From assembly GCF_965363235.1 (NCBI RefSeq), contig NC_134845.1, positions 23,500,524 through 23,564,523 of the forward strand: a DNA stretch of 64,000 nucleotides. Direction: 5' to 3'. The position numbers and the translations under genes are program-made. Shown piece after piece: positions 24,011 through 36,100 of the stretch. The DNA is from Mytilus galloprovincialis (Eukaryota; Mollusca; Bivalvia; Mytilida; Mytilidae). How positions within the stretch are numbered: the first letter of the stretch is position 1; every line of letters begins with the position of its first letter. A model generated the notes under the pieces. That model saw only the letters and a program-made list of their open reading frames with translations, had not been told where the DNA came from and did not search any database.

Positions 24011-24584
24011 CGGTGAGAGGTTTGGATAGTAAGCTAGAAGAATTGAGAGGGATATTGTGTTAGTGAATAAGGATTTAATTTATTGTTCAACTGTTATATT
24101 ATGTTAAACTGATATTATAAATTTGACAGATTACATAGTGATTTTAATTGAGACTGTGTTGTGGTTTATTTTCTTTGTGCCATTTGAACATGGATTTTAC
24201 GTAATTTACTCTACCTCAAAATAGCACATCGAACAAGAATCCATAAAAAAACGACAACGCTACATTATCTTGTATAATCTGGCTTTTAAATTTTGAGGCA
24301 GAATTTCAAGTATGTTTTATGTGTTTTAAATTTATGTATTGTGCTTGTCATTTATGTATGTCGGATAAAAGCTGTACAGAGCTTATGTTGTATTGTTATA
24401 TATAACCGACTTTAACTTGATCTTTAATGCTTATGTTTATGCCCACTCTTGTTTACCCACTTATGAAAGGGGTTAATATCCCGCTAAAATAAAGTCTGCA
24501 ACCTCGCCCCACTCATGACAAATAGATAAACCACGATAAATTTAGTGATGCCAACTGGCCTCACTTATGAAAATCCTGTTGTAT

Positions 24585-24990
24585 ATATATATATATACAA
24601 CTCGTCTAAACATCAACCCAACAATGTTAGATCTGTAAATTTGATTTCGCAAATGTTTTGTTCTTCCCTCGCCGGGATTCGAACCCATGCTACTGAGATA
24701 TCGTGACACCAAATCGCCTGCACTGTAGTCGTCCCGCTAGACCACACGACCACCTGGGCTTCATAAAAATGAAGCTGTCGGTGGCCGGGTGTTACCTTCC
24801 CACGTCAGTTTTAATTTAGCGTCGTACTACAGTAAATGATATATATATAAGGCATGGAGATGTTATTACAGTCACAAAAAATAATTATATTTATAAGTAC
24901 GTCTGAGCCAGTGACAACTCTACAACAGATTTATCCATCCGATCACCAGCAGTGATGGTGATACATGATGGCTGTGTACATTATAAATTT
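24585..24990 (-). mobile_element. SINE copies, minus strand, head-to-tail
   Basis: Minus-strand box B (GGATTCGAACC on plus, about 24665-24675) and box A (CCCGCTAGACCA on plus) belong to a SINE whose 5' head (AACATCTCCATGCC..) lies at about 24865. It is preceded, in its own direction, by the 3' tail of another copy (24870-24990: GTGACTG, CAGACGTAC, CCGATGGATAAATC in reverse). The two are joined tail to head. Confidence 0.75.
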
Positions 24991-24996
24991 TAAAAA

Positions 24997-25390
24997 ATAA
25001 CATCTCCAAGCCTTATATATCATGAACTGTATGTAGTACGACGCTAGATTAAAACTGACTTGGAAAGGTAACACCCGGCCACCGAAACCTTCATTTTTAT
25101 GAAGCCCAGGTGGTCGTGTGGTCTAGCGGGACGGCTACAGAGCAGGCGATTTGGTATCACGATATCTCAGTAGCATGGGTTCGAATGCTGGCGAGGGAAG
25201 AACAAAAAATTTGCGAAAGCAAATTTACAGATCTAACATTGTTGGGTTGATGTTTTAATTAGACGAGTTGTATATACATAATGTACACAGCCAGGTATCA
25301 CCATCACTGCTGGTGATCCGATGGATAAATCTGTTGTAGAGTTGTCACTGGCTCAGACGTACTTATAAATATAATTATTTTCTGTGACTG
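24997..25390 (+). mobile_element. SINE copy with extended 5' head, plus strand
   Basis: Head AATAACATCTCCAAGCC..CGACGCTAGATTAAAACTGAC, then tRNA-like part with box A (TGGTCTAGCGGG) and a mutated box B (GGTTCGAATGC), then the family body and tail ending TTTTCTGTGACTG. The tRNA-like part is about 95 bp internal, so the element has a non-tRNA leader. Confidence 0.75.
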
Positions 25391-25439
25391 TATCTTACAT
25401 TAATTTGTAGGATCCTTTACTATATATAATTTAGCTGAT

Positions 25440-25720
25440 CTGTAAAAATAACATCTCCATGCCTTATATATCATGTACTGTAGTACGACGCTAGATTAAA
25501 ACTGACGTGGAAAGGTAACACCCGGCCACCGACAGCTTCATTTTTATGAAGCCCAGGTGGTCGTGTGGTCTAGCGGGACGACTACAGTGCACGCGATTTG
25601 GTGTCACGATATCTCAGTAGCATGGGTTCGAATCCCGGCGAGGGAAGAACAAAAAAAATGCGAAAGCAAATTTACAGATCTAACATTGTTGGGTTGATGT
25701 TTAGACGAGTTGTTTATATA
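25440..25720 (+). mobile_element. SINE copy, plus strand, 3'-truncated
   Basis: Starts with the same AACATCTCCATGCC head about 50 bp after the preceding copy, keeps intact box A and box B (GGTTCGAATCC, about 25625-25635), and stops after GATGTTTAGACGAGTTG. It lacks the CACTGCTGGTGATCC tail. Confidence 0.75.
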
Positions 25721-25849
25721 TAGAGACATATAATATGTATTTAATATATCTATGTTCCTGTCCCACTTTAATATGAATAAAATCAGTTTTTGTAGTTCTT
25801 TTCTTTTTGTTGAAATAAGAAAGTAGTGAATATCAATATTTCTGTGACG

Positions 25850-26770
25850 TGAATGCCATCTAGCCCCACATGTGAAAAATACAAAAATCCTGATGAATTG
25901 TATTTAAAGAAAGTGAAACAGAATTTTAAACTTTACTTTTTTTTTCATTTAGTGGGAGGCTGGAAACATGGAGGGAAACAAATAGTCCACCTTTGCTATA
26001 AAAAAAAATGTGGACTCATGCATTTTTTCTGTTTGATTAAAAGTTTATGCTGAATTGAAACATACATATAGATTTTAAAAAAAATCTTGCATCTTTTTGG
26101 AGATATCAATCCAGGAAAGTGGAAGGATATTATGATTACTGGAAATGGTGCAGCCGAGTCAAAACAGCAAACAGAAAGTAGAAACAAATGTTTTGACTTC
26201 AGGGCTACCTCTGGGGTTACGTAACATTTTATTCTTTGTGGCGTGATCCAATTTCCCCCCGGTTAAATCGCAATTTCACATATACATACATGATATGAAC
26301 ATCAAAAAACATTTTTGTAGCATTTTTTATTTTTTATTTTCAAAGATCAGCTGTTTTGCATGTAAGTCTATATGGAGCAGTCAATTACGAGACTGCAACA
26401 AATACTCGGGTAGCAATAGTGAAAGAGTAATTAAACAAAAGCTTGAACTGAAATTTATAGGAATAACAGTAAAACAACAGTTTCCAAAGCAAGTGCGTAT
26501 TAAACTGACATTCAGAAATTCTAACAGACAAGCCATAACATTAATTTTGAGAAAAAGTCTGCACCTCAACAAGAAAAGAATATCATGTCACATGATTCAA
26601 TCTTGGTTTGGCAACTCATGCTAAAACCAGTTAATTCTGTTCATTATTTTTGGTTAATGCTTTGTTTTCAGCATAGCAAAATTATTTTGTTATCTTTACT
26701 GTATTTTATTTTTGCTTATGTGTTTTTTTCCTCTCATAAGTGCATACTTCAGTATGTGTTTAACTTTTAA
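25850..26770 (+). other. Unrecognised open-frame region
   Basis: Plus-strand frames at 25853-26053 and 26295-26624 (66 and 109 codons), plus a stop-free run near 26086-26220 (LFGDINPGKWKDIMITGNG..), sit close together. None shows a domain I recognise, a good start context or a convincing splice chain. It could be a decayed retroelement. No gene is called. Confidence 0.2.
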
Positions 26771-27239
26771 AATGCTCTATGAACTATTGCTTTCTATGTT
26801 TAATTAATGTGAGCATGACTTTATATGTATGTTTTTGTTTTACTGTTCTCTGTCGGTTTCAAAAGCTCTTCAAAATGTTTGTATTTGTATTGCACATACC
26901 GACTTTGAATTAAGCTTTATGATCCTTTATGTCTAATGGTTTATGTCTTATTAAGTATGTCTTAGAAGGAATTCATAACTTAAATCGGACAATGTTTGTA
27001 TTCAAGTTTAGGTTTTTTTATATTTTTTCTGGACAACCGTCGAAAATTTATTTTCGGAACGATTTCGCGTTTTTGTGCCTCAAGTAAATGCTGAAGGTTA
27101 GAAATCAAAACTGTAAATCATCAGTCGAATAATTTCCTATCTTGGTTCATGTAAGCTTAGTTTATCATTTTTACAATACATATTATGTAACTTAAGAATG
27201 AGGATATCACGTGGTTTTATTCCCAATGAGAAAACTATC

Positions 27240-27665
27240 CACAAGAGGTTATATGAAGTGAATGTAAGCAATAACAGGCAACCGAACGGCCTCCATTAAT
27301 GAAAAACAAAAACCTTATCGCATATAGTCGGCTATAAAAGGCCCCCCGACATGAAATATGTAACAACTCAAACGAGAACCCTAACGACCTTATTTATAAC
27401 ATACCAATTTACAAAAATGAATACGACCGACATGATGATGGAAGTTTTTAACGACCTTGCCTGGCAATACAGCCCTCGCAAGACCGACATGAACTAAGTT
27501 AACGAAAATCCTTGAACTACAGGCCTTTGACTTGGGACAGCGCTACATGCAGAAGTGACAGGGTTTTAAAATCATGTGTTAGAGCGCTGAACCCGATGAA
27601 TCCCTAACATGGGACAGTTGCGTAACAGCACAACATACAAGAACAAATAAGTCGGTCAAACATGG
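27240..27665 (-). repeat. Dispersed repeat family R1-type, inverted copy
   Basis: Reverse-strand landmarks of R1: GGCTATAAAAGGCC, AACTCAAACGAGAACCCTAACG, GGCCTTTGACTTGGGACAG and CAGTTGCGTAACAGCACAAC. Much diverged. Confidence 0.5.
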
Positions 27666-27669
27666 TAAA

Positions 27670-29130
27670 AGGTCATTTCTTTGGATTTTTTGGTCATTTT
27701 TTATATTAACGTTAAAATATGAACATAAGACATTCAACTAAAAAACGTATAAGTACTATTTGTTTTTTTAGATATAGATAAACCCCAATTTCCATGCATC
27801 AACTTTGAAGAATTTTCATTGAAGGATACTTAACACATAAGACAAAAATGTGTCGGATCAGCTTTTTCATGAAAGACCTATACTATCATTGTTTTATCAC
27901 AACTTCACTACCGGCTCATGAGTTTTGGAGAGTAAAAATCCATATATCAGAAAGAACGAATCTCATTATGTCTAACATTCAGGCTGGAGCCGTCATTTCC
28001 TTTATTTGGACTCCATTTGGCGACCCCCTTATGTCACTTGGACCCGTTTAAAAATTGCTCCAGATCACAAGATGACATTAAAGCAACCTAGCTAAACAGT
28101 TCAAAACGGATCTGATTCTCAGTTTCAGACATTTTTAAAGGGCACAATGACATGAGTTGACCATGTCGAAGCCATTTTAATCATAATCTATTTAGAGTTG
28201 TTTCGAAATTTCAAGTTTTAATAATAAAAAAAAAAAAAGTAGAAAAATAATAATTAAAAAAAAAGAATTCTATACATCACAAGATTGATAAAACTATCCT
28301 TTTGTATTGTAAATATAGTTGAATTGATATCCAACTGACGCTCACTATTTCCTTTCAGTCACACATTTTAAAGTCAAAGTTTCGTTATCATTATCTTTTT
28401 TTAATTTCCCACTGTTTGAGTTTATTTTTATTTTTTGTTAAAACAATGAGTTTAACCTAAGAGAGGACTTGCCGCAATTTTCTATGTAGTGTTTATGTTC
28501 CTTTATATTGTTCTATGTTCACAGTGGATTTCGCTTTCAAAAGTTTTACCAAAGGGTTCAATGTTTTCATTGTAATATCAAAAGGATTACAAAAGAAAAT
28601 AGATTAGTGCATTCTTTTGTTATAGAACATCACATATTGGTTCATATTTGAGTTTCTATGGTATAACACATTCCAATTAGATCATTTTCTTAACAGTTAC
28701 CTACATTCAGTCAGGGTATCGATAAATGTACATTTTAAAGGTTACAAAAATAGATAACACACTGCACAGTTTTACATAATACAAATATGCATAGTCTAGT
28801 ATAAATATTATGGGTTATCAGAATATTTTTAAAAGTTTAAAATCAAATACGATTTCAGTTGATAATATTTTAAAAGAAACGTTCAACTTGTATTGGTAAG
28901 TTATTATAATATAATGAAAATAAAATAAGTAAACGTTTAACATTATATATATATATTTCTTTAAATGCAATTTCAGCGTATATATTTTTTATTCTGAATG
29001 AGTAAAACAAAGTTTATTTTCTTTGGTAAAAAAGACCAATACCACATCTTGACTAACATCGTTGCATACATAAGCAGTTGATGCCGGTATGGCGGTTACA
29101 TGAATGACATGAATAGTAAAGCAAAATTGT
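27670..29130. other. Gene-free AT-rich stretch
   Basis: Contains poly-A runs near 28227-28262 and a TA run near 28944. No exon, RNA gene or defined mobile element was recognised on either strand. Confidence 0.4.
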
Positions 29131-29139
29131 ACATTCCTT

Positions 29140-29870
29140 AAAACATTAAAGCCAATATATAACTCTAACAAAAAACAAATCCTTGTACAAATGCAATGAA
29201 TATGGAGAATTTTCAGACTGTCAATAAACAGGAAGTGACTGCATGGCAGATGTAAAAGAAAAATCTGACAGATATAAAAATTGCTGACACGCTTCAGTAA
29301 TCATTTTCAAGATACAGACCAAAATAAAAATCGTTACGTTTTATAAAAGCCCAGAAAAATTCGAAATACTTTGCTCGGCAAACAGGAAGTGACTGCACCG
29401 TAGCTGCGAAAATTACTAACCCACTACAACTGAGAATCATCAATCACTAGACTATAAAATCCTTCCTCTCCAGAGAAGTTATTTATAAGATAATCATTAA
29501 AATAAAATCCTTTCCAATGAAATGTTATAAGAAAGTTTCAAACTAGCACCAAACAGAAAGTGTCTACATGACAGATGTAATCATTTCTTACGCACTACAT
29601 CTCTACATTATCAAGCAGAAAACCAAATGTAAAGGCATTCACATACCTCGGTGGGAAGAAAAGATCCGAAGGAAATGTTCCTTAAACAATATATATAATT
29701 TCAATTTCAGTTTCGGCAATGAGAAACTGCCCGGTTAACCGGCAAACTTAAAAATCGTTAACATGCTACAAGTCAACATTATCAAGCTGCAGATCGAATA
29801 TAAAATCACCCCCTTAACTAATTAAAGTCAAGAAAACTTCGAGGAAAGTTTTCTTCCCGAGGTACTTTGA
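29140..29870. repeat. Degenerate about 155-175-bp tandem repeats upstream of HSPA12
   Basis: ACAGGAAGTGACTGCA at 29228 recurs at 29382 and as ACAGAAAGTGTCTACA near 29555. Each is followed by GATGTAA or GCTGCGAA, a CTACA..ATTATCAAGC-like phrase and ATAAAATCC/ACC. A fourth weak unit lies near 29735-29870. The array ends about 250 bp before the HSPA12-like start codon. Confidence 0.5.
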
Positions 29871-30113
29871 TTTCATTTGATTTTCTTAAATCAATATAAT
29901 TGCAAGATTCCAGGACAAATTATTGGTAAAGTCTTTTAACCGATCGACTGTCACAAAGTCTCCGAAATGAATATGCAGCTAATCCCTGGTTGCAAAAGAG
30001 AAACCAATTTAATATACACCATGCTATTCGAAGCTTAGACATTTTTAATTTTCCATATTTACCAATGAAGATCACGGAATAAATACATATACTTTGATAC
30101 TGAACAACAAGAC

Positions 30114-33100
30114 ATGGGCAACTGTTGTGATTTAGAATCAACAAACCAGAACAGGCCACCGCCATTGCCACCTCCATTGCCACCACGGAACAGACAACAT
30201 GGACCAGCACATGTAAGTTGTATGAGAAAATAAACTTTCACCGTTGCGTATTCGTGTAATACACTTTTTAGATGATTTATTTCAATCCATTACTCGCATG
30301 GTGAATTACACAAACTTATGAAAATACACAATCTGAAGGGAAAACCTGTGGCTATAATAAATTGAGAACATTATAATGTTCAAAATATTTTCATTTCGAA
30401 GACTAATGGCCCGAACCTGTAAGGAAACAGTTAAAATTATGTTTTGAAATTTTTAAAAAGAAGTGATAAGTCTTTTTGGAAATATATTTTTTTGTAATTG
30501 AATTTGAATATAGATTTTAACGATAGAAATTTATGTATTACTGAAAAAATTATTACACAAGGGTTTTCGATATCACAAACTAGTCAAAACATTTACTAAA
30601 TTTTATCATCGGTATAAGGACATCATTCGTAAATATAGCTCAACATGCAGACTTCTTATATGTTCAGGTATTTCACATTCAATTTTTTATGGAAATATTC
30701 TTTATAAAGCACACAAATGTCAGTATTCACCTCAGAAGCTAACAAAACCTTTACATAGACTTATTAAGAAGGGATATAGCTACGATACTGTTGTCAGGTC
30801 ATTAAAGATTGCATATTTTGGCGTTAATAATGATTCACATATAGGGTCTTTGCATCGGAACTAAATACATTTATTTAAAAACCAGTTGTTGACATGACAC
30901 GGGTTATGTTCTTCTCATATATGTTATGATGATATGATACTAAACCCCTAATAGGAAGGATTGGGCCTGATATTCATATAATGAAGACATAATCTTTCAA
31001 TCAGTTTAATTGAAGTCTGGAGCTGGCATGTCAGTTAACTGCTAGTAGTTTGTTGTTATTTATGTATTATTGTCATTTTGTTTATTTTCTTTGGTTACAT
31101 CTTCTGACATCAGACTCGGACTTCTCTTGAACTGAATTTTAATGTGCGTATTGTTATGCGTTTACTTTTCTACATTGCTAGAGGTATAGGGGGAGGGTTG
31201 AGATCTCATAAACATGTTTAACCCCGCCGCATGTTTGCGTCTGTCCCAAGTCAGGAGCCTCTGGCCTTTGTTTAATAGTCTTGTATTATTTTTAATTTCA
31301 GTTTCTTGTGTACAATTTGGAGTTTAGTATGGCGTTCATTATCACTGAACTAGTATATATATTTGTTTAGGGGCCAGCTGAAGGACGCCTCCGGGTGCGG
31401 GAATTTCTCGCTGCATTGAAGACCTGTTGGTTACCTTCTGCTGTTGTTTATTCTATGGTCGGCTTGTTGTCTCTTTGACACATTCCCCATTTCCTTTCTC
31501 AATTTTATAATACAGATAACTGCAGGTATACTGAGTGATAAAGAAACTTAACGGTATTTTACAATGCGATTGTCGGACAAATCACAAGGTATTTTGTTAA
31601 ATTCATTTGCCACATATAACTTATAATTTGTTACCCGTCGCTGTCTGCCTCCATGCACAGATGTAGAGAATTAACTTTTCGCAAATAATTCCTCTCAAAC
31701 TTGTACGCCTTGCAAATGATATTAATGTTTTTTTTTCTTCTTGTTGAAGGCATAGCAGTGAATTTTGAGATGAGGATCAGCAGTTAAAGAGTTGTTTCTT
31801 CGCTTTCATAGTTTCATATGGGAATATTGATTTTGTGTCAGGAATATGATTGATATACCATTTTCCTTCTTTTTCATTATAAAGTTTATAGAGTTTCTGG
31901 TTCATCTATAAGGTGCAAACGCCTTTTTTAATTTCACATAGCATTTGGATACTACTGCTTTTTAGTAAACAATGATTATCTTATATCAGTTTTGGCATGA
32001 TATACGTTTACTGGGTTGACAAGGGCGATTATGGATGGAATAGTCATAGTTAATTTTATGGTTAACACTCAATCAGAAGTCAAAGTTTAGGAATTGGCGC
32101 GATTTCTTATGGGTTGGAAACCCCCTTTTAAAAATGACTAGATTCGGCCTTGAATTAGCATTTCCTATGTACGCGCCACATGCTACTTTGGTTAAGTCAA
32201 TAATTATTACTGGCTAGCCTATTTACAAGTGTATCTTAATTACTGCGGTTTCGAAAATTTTGACTTTGATCGTTCAAGAAAATTTTAATCAATAAATATA
32301 ATTCGATCTGGCTTCGATTTTCTATTTAAAGACATTTCAAAGAATTGCTGCTCCCTGCTTTGTCTCAAGCTATAGGTACATGAAGTAAAACAGCAATGGG
32401 AAAGACAAGCCGACATTTGTCAATTACAATTTTTATCTTGGTTTGAGACGAAACAGTTCAAAACTATATATATATATATATTACTTATAACATTTCAATT
32501 TTCGTTACAATTCAAAGATTTATTTTAGACTTTAAACTCATATGAACAGTATACATATTTTGTCGAACAAATTTATCTCTAAACAGAATTTTAATTTGTC
32601 ACTCTAAACCCAGATCAATGTCCTATTTCTGCAACTGTAAAATAATTTTCGAATGAACAAGTTGGTCTTCATAATCGAAATTCATTGTTGTTGAAAACTG
32701 TGTAATTTAATATTTTCATTTGATCATTTCATTTAGCAATATGAATATATAGTAGAACCACCGCAACACCATGTGTATTTAGACCTTGACCAGGTTACAC
32801 AACCATCTTCTCCACCGCCGTACTCATTACATGACCTAAATCTACCCAAAAATACCCTGTCATCAGGTAGAGGAAGGGTAAGTTTTACACCAAATGAAAG
32901 TATGGAATGAAATAATGGTTCAAAGTCATACATGTACATGACGAAATGACATTTTGTCAAAGTCATACATCAATTACTGTCATCCTCATGCCGAAAGTTT
33001 GTTGTCAAGAAGAATCGAAAACTGACGTCGAAAAAAATACATATTCTTTCGTTTTACCAATTTACATTCAGAGTCAACATAATAAAAACAATAACAATTC

Positions 33101-36100
33101 CAAGAATTTGAATTTTAACTCAAATACTGATAAATAAATCTCGGACAACGCACATTCGTAAATTGATGTGTTATAGTGAACAATATATGACTAGTTGCCA
33201 CTATAAATTATTCAATTTACAAATAACACAACCAAAAGAAATAATTATTCATCTTTTGCAAGTCAGTTATATGTAGTATAAGTCACTTTCACAGTCAAAA
33301 TGTCTGAAAAAAGCGTTTATTATAAGAAATATGGAGCTTAAATATTTTGGTCAGGCAAAGTGATTGAATTTGAATTTAAAATTTGTTCTTATTGAGAATT
33401 ATTTTGCAGGGCAATGATGGGCGTAGAACAATAAGAGGTGTTCAAACTAAGCGTCCTTCCATGTTCACACCAGAGAATTTCACAGTATGTACAAAACGAT
33501 TCAATATTAACTTGTTGAATTATGTTAAATAAATCAGAGACAGCGATACAAAAGGCAATTATAATTTTAAAGAATGGGTCCAAAGAAATTGGTAGCGAAG
33601 AAGGACTAACATAATAATTCAACATGTTTTGATATTTGCATCAAACTTTGATAGCTGCTTTTTCTCCCTTTATATTGTGGGAGAGAATTTAATTTCAAAA
33701 TTATATACAAAACGTTTTTTGCTACTGTTAGGGAACACCTGCACAACCGTAACTATTGTATCTCTTCCAATTTGAGCAAAGCTTTTTCAAGAAAATCTTG
33801 CAATTGTGTCCTTCAGTACTATAGAATTTTATAGAACAAAGAACGATAAAGTGTCATTGGACCACACATGACCCTGAACATGATATCTGAACTAGAAGTT
33901 TGTATTGCATGTACTTAATTTACATACATTTAATGTCGATCTATCCAAATATCTTAATTTCAGCGACCAACACAAGAAAGAGTTTTTGTAGCAGCATTAG
34001 ACATCGGAACAACATTTTCAGGATATGCGTTTTCTTTTCGTCATGATTATCTGGTTGACAAGCTTAAGATATCTACGAACATGTGGGCACATAATAGTGG
34101 TCTATCAGCAAAGGCTCCGTCAGCTATTTTGATCGGCCCAGGAAAACAGGTCGAAGCCTTTGGATATGAAGCCCAGCTGATGTATGCCAATCTGGTTGAA
34201 AATTCGCGGGAAAGTGATTACTTCTACTTTAATAAGTTTAAACTTATCCTATACAATAAACAGGTACTATTGGGTCTTTTTCTTATCAATAAATAAAAAG
34301 ACACTTATGTACAGATCTAACAATCTAAAGATAAAGACTAAAAAAAGGGGGAGTTGAGATCCAAAACCAAACTAATCAGCCCCACCACACAATGTCATTG
34401 GCATGTGCCCGTCTCAGTCAGGACCCTCGTCAGTAGTTGTCGTTTGTCATATCTCTGGGTTTTTTTTTGGTTTGTTTGGTTTGTTTTTTTTTTGGGGGGG
34501 GGGGGGTGATTAAGTGACATGAGTGTTGATGGAAGATCTTTGATTAGTTGTGGTTTATTTAGTGACACATTTAATATACATGGTAGGAAAAGGTAATCTG
34601 AAAAGTATTAAAATGATCTTGTTGACAAGTTGAACACTTACTACATTATGAATTTGCCTGTCTAAAGTTAACAACCTGTTATACAGTGGTTGTCGTTTGT
34701 TGCTGTACAAACGATTGGTTTTCCGTTTCCGTTTATTGTTTTAAAAAGAAATCTCGTTTGATTTGTTCAATATATTGTCATGTCGTGGCTTTCATAGTTT
34801 GCTATGATGCATGTGGTTTGTTGATTTTTGAAGGCCAAACAGTGAAATATAATTGCTGACATCTTCGTCATTAAGTATCTTGCTTAGAGTTGTCTCAATG
34901 GCAATCGTATACAACGTCTTTTTATCTTTATACTGATTATGATATGTATTTTGCTACCAGTATTCTATATGTATAAGAGTAGGCGATACTGCACAGCTAA
35001 TGGGGGAAAATACAAAAGTCTGAAATGGTTGTTCTTTGTCTGTTTTGCTTATTTATTTATCTATTTTAGTTTGGTATTGTATATATGTCATATATAATCT
35101 TTGCTATCAATGAACTCAACCAAGATTTAACTACAAAAACATTTTTTTTTCATAAAAAAATAATTCAACAAGGGCTCAGTTTTCAATGAGATCTACATAT
35201 AGAGTACATGCTTTATTCGCTATCTCCATACATAATTGACATTTCTTAAATTTCCCCCTGTTCAGGATCTTAACTACAAAACCAGAATACAAGACATACA
35301 CGGTAAAGATATGTATGCCATTGACGTTTTTGGTTTAGTAATCAGTTTCCTAAAGAACCACCTTCTTGATCGATTGAAAGGCCAAGACAGTTCGTCCATT
35401 GTTGGAGAAGATATGATTCATTGGGTTTTAACCGTGCCTGCAATATGGAGTGACAAAGCAAAGCAGTTTATGAGAAAAGCAGCCGCAGAAGTAAGATCAT
35501 CTTTGAGTTGCACACATCAACTTGTTTATATTTATTATTGAGACTTAATATTACTTCACAAGCTGTACCTTTCGACAGCAAACTCGTCAATGAAGGGAAA
35601 CATTACAATGGGTCGACAACGTAGCGATAAAATCCTGCATCCGGAGGTGGTCCCCAGCTGGCCACAATAAAATTGTGTACTAGTTCAGTGAAAATGGACG
35701 TCACTTTAAACTCCAAAACATATAAATGCACTAAAATTAAAAAAAAAAAACATACAAGACTATCATAGGCCAGAGGCTACTGACTTGGAATAGGCGCAAA
35801 AATGCAAAATACATTACAATTTCTCTTCTTATATTGAATCATCTGCCATTTATCTTGAAGTGTTTTTTTTATATTTCTCGCTATTGAAAGTTGGTGATTT
35901 TGTTTAGTTTATACAATTGTAGGCTAGTATTCCAAGTAAAAGTCTGACTCTTGCCCTGGAGCCAGAAGCAGCGTCTTTGTTCTGTAAAACATTCCAGCAT
36001 GCCGTACACGGAAATTCACAAGCCGCCATACGAAAAGGAAGCAAATACCTGTTGATTGATCTTGGAGGTATAATTTGTCATTTCTAAATGAATATCTTTG

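Noticed and set aside
26295..26624. 109-codon plus-strand frame
   Set aside because: No known motif, poor start context and no splice partners; kept only as an unrecognised region.
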